NCBI GenBank assembly: GCA_045538175.1
Contig: JAZSQZ010000084.1
Location: 1-42,155, forward strand
Source: JAZSQZ01 sp045538175
GTDB taxonomy: Bacteria > Bacillota > Clostridia > Christensenellales > UBA1242
Reading direction: 5' to 3'
Length of the DNA stretch: 42,155 nt
This document shows, one piece after another, positions 29,401-41,400 of the stretch; position 1 is the stretch's first letter; each line of letters starts with the position of its first letter. Under the pieces are notes generated by a model that made no database searches, was not told the origin of the DNA, and saw nothing but the letters and a program-made list of their open reading frames with translations. The translations under genes were made by a program, and so were the position numbers.

Positions 29401-32400
29401 ATATCAACAACTATGGTTCACTTGTAAATATTACAGGTAACTCAACAATCCTTGGTGGTACATTTGAAAACAATACTACAGAAGATGGCACAGGTGCTAT
29501 CATCAGTATTGTAGGTGCTAACCAAGATGCTAAGATTGAAAACATTGTATTCTTAAACAACAAAGGTAACAACGGTATTGTTATCAACGCAAATCAAGTC
29601 ATTAACGGCGCTGAACTTGCAAATAACAAACTTACTGAACTTATCCTTGTACAATATCTTGGTACAACTTACACTGCAACAATTATGAATACTTCAATCA
29701 ATGGTAACACCGGCAACGGTATCACATTGAAAGGTAATGCATTACTTGACAATGTCAGTGTATTTGGATGTGTAAATGTTGCAGTTTACAATGATGGACA
29801 AATCGTAACAATCGCAAATTCTGAAATCAACAATAACATCTCAGCAACAAGCACAGCTGTTGTAGTTGAAGATGGTAAACTTATTGTTGAAGGAACAGCA
29901 TTTGAATCAAACAAAGGTGACAAGGGTGGCGCAATCTATGCACTTCATTCACTCCTTGTAATCAACGAATCTACATTTACAGGCAACACTGCAAGTGATG
30001 GTGGTGCAATCTATGTTTACTCAGGCGAAGGCACAACAACTGATGTTATCGGTGGAGTTGCTATCAACTCAACAACAGTTTGGGTAACTTTAAATGAAGT
30101 AACTATGGAAGACAACACTGCAACAACTGCAGGTGGTGCAATATTTGTAAATTCTTCAAGCACAGGCTTCCCACTTATTATCGAAGCAAATGGCTTAACA
30201 CTTGCTGGTAACAGCGCAAACAATGGTGACTCTATCTACATCAAGTCTGAAGAAAATACAAAACCTACAACTTTTGTAATGACAAATTCAGATATCAAAG
30301 ATAGCGACACACTTGGTGGCGTCTATGTTGCAGGCTTAAGCAACTTAACACTCTTAGGCACAACAAAGATTGCTACTCCTGTATATATTGCAAATCAAAA
30401 CAACTTTATCAACGTTACAGGCAAAATGACAGTAACAGACCCTATCTTCATTAACGAAGACAGCTGGGCACTTGACAGAATTGTTGTTAAGTATGTTGCA
30501 GACGTAACACCTGTTACAAATCACTTTGCAATCGATAGCACAAAATTTGCTATTGGTAGAAACGGACAAAATCTTGTTATTGAAAAAGCAAAATACAAAC
30601 TTACATTAAAAGCTGGTCTTGGTGAAAACGACAGAGTTGCAACTGTAAACGAACTTGCTTCAGTTGTATACAATGTTGACTTTGGCGAAGATCTTGCTGG
30701 ATACTTAAATGCTCCTACAACTGTTGTAAGTTGTGATGGTCACGAGTTTACAGGTTGGGTTGTCGAAGACGGACTTGCTGCTGCTCCAGCAACAATGCCT
30801 GATGGACACTTAACATTGATTGCAACTTGGAGTCCTATTGAATATACCTTAACACTTCATATGAATGATAGTACTGAAGGTAATGGTTCAACAAGAGCAA
30901 AACTCAATGGCTCAACAACAGCACTTGTTACAGAAGTATTACATATCGGTTATGAATCAGAAGAACTTGCTCTTTACACTGCAGCAGCATTTACAAGAGT
31001 TGGTTATACATTCAAAGGTTGGTCAACAACAGCTGGTGGCGAAGTAGAAGTTGCTATCGGTGGAACCGGTTTCGTAATGGATGCAGCTGATGCTGAACTC
31101 TATGCTGTTTGGGAAGTAAAAACTTATGAAGTTTACTACTACTTAGACGGTGGAGATAATGGTAACCACACAACAGGTGTTGTAAATGATACATATTTTG
31201 AAACAATCGAGTTTGACCAAACTGTAGATGTATTCTATACAACTGCAAAAGTTGGTTATATCCTTGATGGTTGGTCATTAACAACAACAGGCGCACTTGT
31301 ATTTATCAATGGTGTAAACACATCATTCACAATGAACGAATCAGCACTTGCAACTTATGGTGCAAATGACGGAAATATCGAGTTATACACTCGTTGGACT
31401 GCTGAACAATATACATTAAAATACAACTTAACAGGTGGAACATTGTTAGGTACAACAGGTATCTACACAGCTCCAACAAAAGTTGCATTTGATACTCCTT
31501 ACACACTTATTACTTCTGGTGTTACATACACAGGTTACACATTCAAGGGTTGGGCTATAGCTGAAGGTACTAACACTGTTAGATACAGCGAATCACAACC
31601 ACAAATGTTAATCAACAATGCAACAAGCAAAGGAGCATTAGTTAATAGTGGTATCATCACATTGTATGCTGTTTGGGAAGCTGACGAATACACAGTTGTA
31701 TTCAATAAGAATTCTTCTTATGCAACAGACACAATGAGTGGTGTTTCAGTTTCACTTTGGGACGGGGCAACTCAAAACCCATATGGACAAACAGGTATCG
31801 TAAACAGAATCACATTACCTGCAAACAACTTCAAGTATGTTGGACATAAGTTCCTTGGCTGGAGTTTAGATACAAATGGTAGTGTTGCATACTCAGATGC
31901 ATCTACATTTGAACTTACAGGTTCACTTGTAGCAAGCGCTAATGCAAGCAAAGAAATCACTTTATATGCTGTTTGGGAAGCATATGCTGTAAATGTTTAT
32001 GAAAACTTCAACGGAAGCACAATTGTTTCAGCAACAATTGAAGTTGACGTAGATGGTTCATTTACAATTCCTGCTAGTGCTCTTCCTACAAAGGTTGGTT
32101 ACGCAATTGGAAGAATTTCTTCTAGTGCTAACAAGAACTCAACCGGTGCAACAACATATGCTGTTGATACAAAGATTGCTTACACAGCACAATCTGATAT
32201 CGATGTTTACATCATCTGGAAGTCAACAACTTATACAATCGTATATGACTTAAGTGGTGCACAAGGTACAACTCCTACAGCTATGGAAGTTTCATTATAC
32301 GATGGATCTGCAACTTGGGCTTATAACGATGACGGTGCAGTATCTAGCTGGACACTTCCTACAAACACTCTTTTCCAATATCCAGGCTTAGCTTATGCTG

Positions 32401-35400
32401 GTTGGTCTTACACAACTGACAGTTCAGTTGAATACTCAAAGAACAACTTGAACGCTGTTCTTACACAAAAGGTAGTCGGTGATTACGCTGACGGCACAAC
32501 AATCAAAATGTATGCAAGATGGGCAAGTGAAACAAACGTTTCATTTGATATGAACACAAACGGCTTTACATTTGTTGGCACAAAACCTGCTACTATCACA
32601 GTTGACATTGGTGCAGATGTTACACTTCCAAGTGAACCTGCTGCAAAATGGACATTAAAGAATGGTAGCAACACAGTTTATGCTTACTTTGTTGGATGGC
32701 ACACAGATAGATATATTGAATCAGAAAATTGGGGTTATGAACTTCTTTCACCAAAATACGAAGGTGGTCAAACAACTAACGAACTTATTGGTGATGCAAC
32801 AGTTTATGCAATTTGGAGATACTATTCAAACCCAGAATGGTTCACATATTCAGTATCAAGTGGCAAAGCAACAATCACAGGATTATCAAATGCTGGAAAG
32901 ACAGCAGTAGCTGGTGGTAATACTTCAATTTACTTCCCAATTTCTGCTAAGATTTCAGGCAACGCATACAGTGCAAGTGGCACATTATATGCAATAAATG
33001 CAATTAGCGAAAACTTCGCTAACACAGCAGAAGGTATCAGAGAAATCTATATTCCAAGTTCAATCGAAACTATTGGATATGGTGCATTTGCTGTAAATTC
33101 TGTTGAAAGATTTATGACTGATGATAAGGCAACAACTTATCTTGCTGATAACAACACAGGTATCCTTTACTTTGTTTCTTCAGGTGTAGACTTATTTGCT
33201 TACCCTGCAAGTTGTGGTGTAACAACTTTCGTTGCAGCATCAACTGTTACAATCGATGGTACAACATATGCTGTTAACTCATTTAGCAAGAAGTCATTCT
33301 ACAACAACACAAAACTTGTTGGTCTTGACTTATCAAAATGTTCAAATACAAGCCCTACAACAATTGGCGAAAGTGCATTTGAAAATTGTACAGCTCTTAG
33401 CACATTGTCAATTTCAGCTAACAAGTCTGTTACAACAATTGGCGATAAAGCATTTAGAGGTTGTACAGCTCTAACAAATGTCGACCTTACAAACAGCCCT
33501 GTTTCTATTATTGGAAACCAAGCATTTGAAAATTGTACAAATCTTGAATCTGTAACATTTGGATTCAAGCAAAATGGTACAAACTCAATTGGCAACAAGG
33601 CATTTGCAGGTTGCACAAAACTTTCAACAATTACATTTGCTGGTGGTTCACTCAAATCTATAGGTGAGAGAGCATTCGAAAATGCTGCTATTACAACAGT
33701 TGACTTAAGCGCTGCTAAGACAAGTCTTTCAAAGATTGGCTTCGCTGCTTTCGCTGGCTGCAACAGTATTACAAGTATGACAATCCCATTTGTTGGTGAA
33801 TCAACAACATCAAATAGCTACTTAACAAGACTATTTGGTAAAGCAACAACTTACACATCTACAGGTAATGATGCTCCTGCAACATTAAAGACTGTAAATA
33901 TCTGTGCTGATGGCTTCTTCGCTGTCCCAGAAGGTGCATTCTATGGTTGCAACAACATCACAACTATAAATGGTAAGTTCAGTACAATTGGTGATTATGC
34001 ATTCTCAGGTTGCACAAGTCTTAATAAGGTTGTTGACTCAGCAGATTATGCTACAGCAACAGTTGGTAATAAGACAATCTCACTTGAAAATACAACAGCA
34101 ATTGGAAACAACTCATTTGAAAATTGTAGAATTATCGAAAATGTTGAAGCTCCAAAAGTAAAAACAATTGGTAACTACGCATTCTCAGGTTGCATCAGTC
34201 TTAAGACATTCAATGCAACAGAATACAGAAATGGTGTTGTTATCAACAGCACAATCACATCTCTTGGTGATTATGCATTTACAAATTGTACTTCAATCAC
34301 ATTAGTAGATATAACTGCATCAATCAATATTCCTGCAAACACATTTGCAAATTGTACATTTAAGACTGCATATGTAACTACACTTTCAGCATTTACTGCT
34401 GTAACTGCAAGTACAGGTCTTACACAAGCTGCAGCTGTTGGCGCAGGTAACCATGCTGACAATGGTACAATTTACGTATATGCTGACTTGTATCAACAAC
34501 TTAGTGACGAACAAAAGAAATATCACATCATTGTTATTGACGCTGTATTAAACTACACCGAACTTACTGCAAGCAGAGGTGAAGGTTACTATGGTAGCAT
34601 TGCAGAAGCTGTTGCTAATGCAAGAAACAACGATGTCATTATCATCAAAGTTGATCAATACTTAACACAAACTGTTGTTATTGATAAAACTCTTAGAATC
34701 TTTGCTGGTAACTCTTCAACTGTAACAGAAGGTTATGATGTTGCAATCTATAGAGTAAACACTCTTACAGGCGCAATGTTCAGTATCACATCTGGTACAA
34801 CTTCACTTGGTACAACTACAGGTTCAAATTATACAAATATCACTATTAGACAATTGACAATCGATGGTTGTGCAGTAGGTATTCCAACTCCTACATCTGC
34901 AGCAACCGGAAGCATTATTACTGTTGCAACAAATTATGTATTAACAATCGATACAAACATTGTTATTACAAATAACTACTCAACAGGTAACGGTGCTCTT
35001 ATCAATGCAAACGGTACAGTCAACCTTAATGGTGGTACATTGAGTAAAGGTTATACAACCGGTAACGGTGGTGCAATCTACTCAACATCTACTGTTAATG
35101 TAAACGGAACTACTATCCAAGAATGTAAGGCAGCAAACGGTGGTGCAATTTATGGCACAGGCGAAATTTCTGTCAATACTTCTACAATCGCAAACAACGT
35201 TGCAACAAGCAATGGTGGTGCAATTTATAGTACTTCTACAGTTACAGTTAATGGTGGACAACTTACAGCAAATACTGCAACAGGCAACGGTGGTGCTATC
35301 TATGTTACAACCGACGGTGGTGTCTTAATCAACAACGGTGTAATTTCAAATAACACAGCTGTTAACGGTGGTGCTGTATATGCTGACACATTCACAATGA

Positions 35401-38400
35401 ATGACGGAACTATTACTACAAACACTGCAACAAACAATGGTGGTGGTGTTGCTGGTAGCACATTAGTTTCTGTAAAGGGTGGCTCATTCACTGACAACAC
35501 TGCCACAAACGATGGTGGTGCAATTAGTGCAACAAGAGTCAATATTACAGGTGGAACAATCACTAACAACAAAGCTAAAAACGGTGCTGGTGTTAGTGTT
35601 GCCTATGGTACAATCACAAATACACAAATTACAGCAAACACAGCAAGTGTAAACGGTGGTGGTGTATATGTTGTTGGCGAAGAAGGTGATAAGTTAACAC
35701 TTGGTACAGGTGCAATCATCAATGCAAACGTCTGCACAAGCAGTTCAAACGGTAAAGGTGGTGCTGGTATCTATGTTGGTGGTGATGGCGAAGTTGCTAT
35801 TACAGGCGCAACAATCTCAGCAAACACTAATGCTAGTGGCTATGGTGGTGGTGCTTTAGTAGCAAGTGGTAAACTTGTAATGTCTTCAGGTAGCATTATC
35901 TCTAACACAGCTGTTAACGGTGGTGGTGTATTCGTACACAATGGCGAATTCAGTATCTCAGGTGGTAGTGTTGGTACATCTGGCAATGGTAACAAAGCTA
36001 CACATGCTTCACAATCTGCATATGGTGGTGGTATTTACCTTGCAAATAATACAAAAGCAAAACTTGTTATAGGTGCAACTGCAGTTGTTTCATACAACGA
36101 AGCAAAAACTAATGGTGGTGGTATCTATATCGCAAGTAACGTTGCAAACACACAAACTGCAATCAGTGGTGGTACAATTTCAAACAACAAGGTTGTACAA
36201 GCTGGAGGCTTTGGTGGTGGTATCTATATCGCTGCAAGCTCAACAGTAAGCTTAACCGGTGGTACAATCAAAGATAACGAAGCTTCAGCAAGCGGCTTTG
36301 GTGGTGGTATCTATGTTGTTGGTACACTCACAACAAGTACTGCAGTTAAAGTACAATTCAATAAAGCATCAACAGGTGCTGGATTATATATCGCAGCAAC
36401 AGGTGTTGTTAACTCTTCAGCAGAAATCACTTCTAACGAAGCAGCAAACAACGGTGGTGGTGTCTATATTGCAAGTACAAATACAAACAGTGGTACATTT
36501 AACTTCAAAGCTGGTTCAATCTCATCTAATACTGTAGATACAAATGGTAAGGGTGGAGCAATCTTTGTTTCAACAAATGCTTACTTGAAAGTTGATAACG
36601 GTATTGCTTGTGATGGAACTATCTACCTTGAAACTGTTACAACAACAGACACAACAGCTGTTGGTGCAGCAATGAAAGGTATCATCAATGTAAACACAAA
36701 ACTTGAAGGTGTTTCATTGTCAGTTACAGGTACTGTTGTTGAAGATGGTATTATTGCAAAATATCTTGGTTCATACAACGCAGACTTCAGCAGATTTGCA
36801 TTTGCAGGTTCTGCAACATACACAGCAGGTAAGTATGTAAAGATTAAACAACCTGTTATCATTAACCTTACAAGAGATACAATTCATGGTACAGTTCAAG
36901 ATGCTGTAACTGCTGCTTCAAGTGGCGATGTATTGTGTCTAAACAAAAATATTACACTTGACTCATGTGTAACAATTAACAAGAACTTATACTTCGTAAC
37001 TGCAAAAGCATATACAATCTCTACAACCAATTCAAATGGTGTATTCAATGTAGCTTCTGGATATACAGTTTCATTTGGTTGGGACGATAGTAACCCTACT
37101 ATTGCAGCTGCAAAAGCTGAATACGGCGCTGTTGTATTAACAGTTGCTGGAAGTGGTACTGCAAACATTACCACAGCTGGTATTGTAGTTCTCCACAGCG
37201 GTGTTGTAGTTTCTGCAACAAGCGACACAACTGCTATTAAGGCAACTGATGCTGGTTGTGTAGAATTCCGTGGTGGTACAATTAACTCAAGTAAGTACGC
37301 TGTTGAATTAACAGGTAGCTCAACTATCGCTGGTTCAGTAGGTACTATTACAAGTTCAAAGGTTGCAATTAGATATAATTCAACCGGCGAAAGTAGTGTT
37401 TCAAAATTGAGCATTACAAAGAACAACTCTTCTGTTTCAAGTGGCGATGCTCCGGTTATGGTTTATAAAGGTTCTCTTGAGCTTGTTCAAGCAAACATCA
37501 AGGAAAATATTACAAACAATAACGCATTAACATCTCCAACAGTTGTACAAGTATTTGCTGGTGGTACTGTTAAACTTAATAACTGTGCTATTGCTCAAAA
37601 CACAAATGGTTCAAACGCAACAACAAATACTTCACTTGTCGGTGGTACAGGTAATGTTTACTTAACAAATACAACAACCATCACAGGTTTAGGTACAGCA
37701 GTTTACTTAACAGGAGCAGGTTCTCTCAATATTGCTACTGCTTCTATCTCAGGTATGGCAAACGGTGTTGTTATTACTTCAAACACTGCTGCTCATAACA
37801 TTGAGAACTTAACTTTATCAACAATTACCGGTAAAGGTATCGAATTAAGTTCAGCAACAGGCTCTATTGCAATCAAGAGTTCAACACTTTCTGGTTGTGG
37901 TACAGCAATTTACACAAACAACTCATCAGTTGTCAGTATCTCAAGTGTAACTATTACAACTTCTGCTATTGCTGTTGATGCTGGTTCAGGTGTAAATATC
38001 TCTGGTTCTAACTTTAATGGTAACAATAATGCTGGTTCATCAATTGTTATCCTTAAAGCTGCTTCAACAATCTCATCAACAACTATCAAATCAAATACTG
38101 CAAAATATATCTTAGAAGTTGCAACTGAAGTTAATATCAAAGATAGCACAACAGTTGAAATTTCTGGAAATACAGGTATTCCTGCTCATATTAGAGCTGG
38201 TGGTAAGTTGGTCATTGGTAACAATGTTAAGATTGCTGCTGCAAGCGCAAGCGATACAGCTATTACATTTGGTGCTTATGGTGATAAGTTAATTTACACA
38301 GGTAGCCCTATTGTTACAGGATTTGTTGTTTATCCTGCTGCTGATGACAACCTTAGCGATAACGTCGAATTCATTCAAATCCGTGGTGATTATAATGTCA

Positions 38401-41400
38401 CAACAGGTGGAATTATCAATGTTAAGTTTGCTACAGGTGTTTCAGTAGACCCTGATGATGTAATCTCAGGTTACTATAATGCTGATGGCTCAGCTACAAG
38501 CACAACTTATGTTAACGTAGATGACTTTAAGGTTTCTGGTTATGCAATTCGCCGCGAAGGTTCAAAAGTTGTAATTTGCGAAGAAGTTGTTTACAACCAT
38601 CACTTAAAGAAATATTACTCAAACATCAATGCTGCTATGAGTGAAGCTTTAGCATTGAAATCAACAACAGAACAAAAACTTGAAGTATTAAAGAAAGAAC
38701 CTGTCACAGTAAATGCTTTGGTTTACTCAGGCACTTCAATCACAGATACTTCAAACATTTGGATTACAAGTACATTAGATGTAACAATTACATTTAATAG
38801 TAGACTTACAATCAATAACTCTTCAGCATCATTAAAACTTGGTCAATTAACAAGTGGTTCACAATCAGTTCTTACAGGTGCAACAGTTTCTGGAAGCGCA
38901 ATGAAGTTTACTAAGGGTGGTATTACACTTACTAGTGGTGCAGTTTCACTTGTTGGTAACACAACATTTGACTTAACAGGAACTAACACATTTGCTATAA
39001 ACGGTGGAACATTTAATATTGCTGGAAAGGCAAACATTGATAGCTCAAGTATTGCAAAAACTGTAACTCTTGTTTCTGTCGGTACAGGAACATCAATTGC
39101 TGAATTAAATATGACCGGTGGTACAGTTAAACACCCAATGACAATTGGTTCTAAGGGTACATTTAACATGAGCGGCGGTACAGTTTCAGCAACTATTACT
39201 CTTAATGCTTCTGGTGCATTTACACTTAAAGGAACTGCTAAAGTTTCTGGTGCAACAGGACAAGGTATTAAAGTAAACGGTAACTTCTCAATGGAAAGTG
39301 GTGAAGTTTCAAGCAATACAAATATGGGTGTTGAAGTTTACAATGGTGGTATATTCACAATGACCGGCGGTACAATTACAAAGAACACAGCAACAAACGG
39401 TGCTGGTGTCTATGTAAGAGCTGGTGGTACATTCAAGATGAGTGGTGGTAATATCACATTAAACGAAGCATCAGGTAATGGTGGTGGTGTTTACATCGCT
39501 ACAGGAACTACCGGTTCAGTTGAACTTACAGGTGGTATAATCGGTGGAAGTTCGCCTACAGACTTAAATAAAGCTGCAAATGGTGCTGGTATTTACGTTG
39601 CAAAAGCTAACCAATCAATTGGTGCTGTAACAGTTTCATACAACACAGCAACAACTGCTGGTGGTGGTATCTATGGTAGTGAAAACTTCACAATAGATGG
39701 TGCAACTGTTTCAAACAACTCAGCTCCACTTGGTGGTGGTGTTGCAGGCGCTTCAGGTAAGACAATCACTATTAAGTCAACAGGTGCTGTTTCAACTATT
39801 TCAAACAACGTTGCAACAGGCACAACAGGTGGTGGTGGTGTTTATGCAGCAACAGTTATTTTATATCAATCAAAGATTAACAATAACAGTGCATCAAACG
39901 GTAATGGTGGTGGTATCAATGCAACAACAGTAACACTTTACTCAACCATTGAAATTCAAGAAAATACTGCTAAGAATTATGGTGGTGGTATTTACGGAAC
40001 AACAATTGGTCAAGTAAGCACTGCAAAATCATTGGTTATCTCTAAGAACAAAGCAGACGGAAACGGTGGTGGTGTCTACGGCACAAACGTCACACTTTAC
40101 GAATCAACAGTAAGTTCTAACGAAGCAACGACTTATGGTGGTGGTATCTACGGTGAAACTATCTCACTTACAAAAACTGATGTTATCTCAAACAACAACA
40201 CACAAGATGGCGCTGGTATCTATGTCGTTAAGACATTGACATTAAGTGATGTTGATATTCACTCTAACCAAGCTAACCAAAACGGTGGTGGTATCTACAT
40301 TACAACAGGCGCAACATTAACAAGTGCTTCTGGTGTCATTTATTGGAACACTGCTAACCAAAACGGTGGTGGTATCTATAACTTAGGTAACATGAACTTA
40401 GGTAGCGGTTTGAAATTCAATGAGACAGCAGGAAACGAAAACTCAGCTGTAAATAAAGGTAGCGACATCTTCCACAACAATACAAAAGTTGACTCATTTG
40501 TAGTTACATCATTGTTACAAAAGAAGAATGTTGAAATCTGGCTTGAAAATCCTACAAAAAGCAAGACTAGTGGTTCAAGAATTTATGTAAACGGTGACTA
40601 TAACTCAGCACACCCTGCATACATTAAACTTGACCTTGAAGAACATGGTCCATTTACAATCGTTGTACAATACAGTAATGCAAGTTACACAACTGTAAAC
40701 GATTGGAAGTGTGATACAGGTCTTGAAAAATGGGATCCAGATGATAGTGCTTACTATTACATTATTATTGATGAACTCCCACTTTACAGATCAAGTAGTG
40801 CTCCATTAACCGGTGGCGTATTGCCAACAGGTGGTAAGTACTATGATGACTTACAAAAAGCTATCAACGAATCTTCAAAGGGTGATTATATCTATGTACT
40901 TAAAGACTTCGTTGTCGGTGCTGAAGCAAGTGCTGATGGTAGCAAAGAATTTACACTCTTAACATTAGAGAATAAATCACTTTCAACTACAGGCAACACA
41001 ATGTTGAATGTTGCTGGTGCTAAAGTTAAATTTGGCTTAAGCTCAGGTCAATATGGTGTTCCAATTAGAACAACATCTTCAGCTAACACAATCAAAGTTT
41101 CAAATGGTACAGCAACTGTATACAATTCAACAACATTCGCTGGTAACTATTCAGAAACATCTGCAAACAGTATCTTCTATGTTTCAGGTGGTACATTAGA
41201 TATCAAGAGTGGTGTCACATTGACAAATACAGGCTCAACAACTTCTGGTAGTGGTACAGCTATTACAGCAGTAGGTGGTACAACCAACTTTGCTGGTACT
41301 ATTTCTGGATTTAATAATAGTGGTATTTATGTAAATGGTGGTACCGTCAATATGACAGGTGGTACAATCACAACAAATACTGCTACACAAGGTGCTGGTG

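Noticed and set aside
36896..37426. Long minus-strand open frame (176 codons), with others at 38843-39316, 33299-33763 and 23216-23629
   Set aside because: They lie antisense to the giant frame and read as low-complexity Val/Pro/Ala strings, which are the complement of the Gly/Thr/Asn repeat codons. I saw no ribosome sites or recognisable domain.
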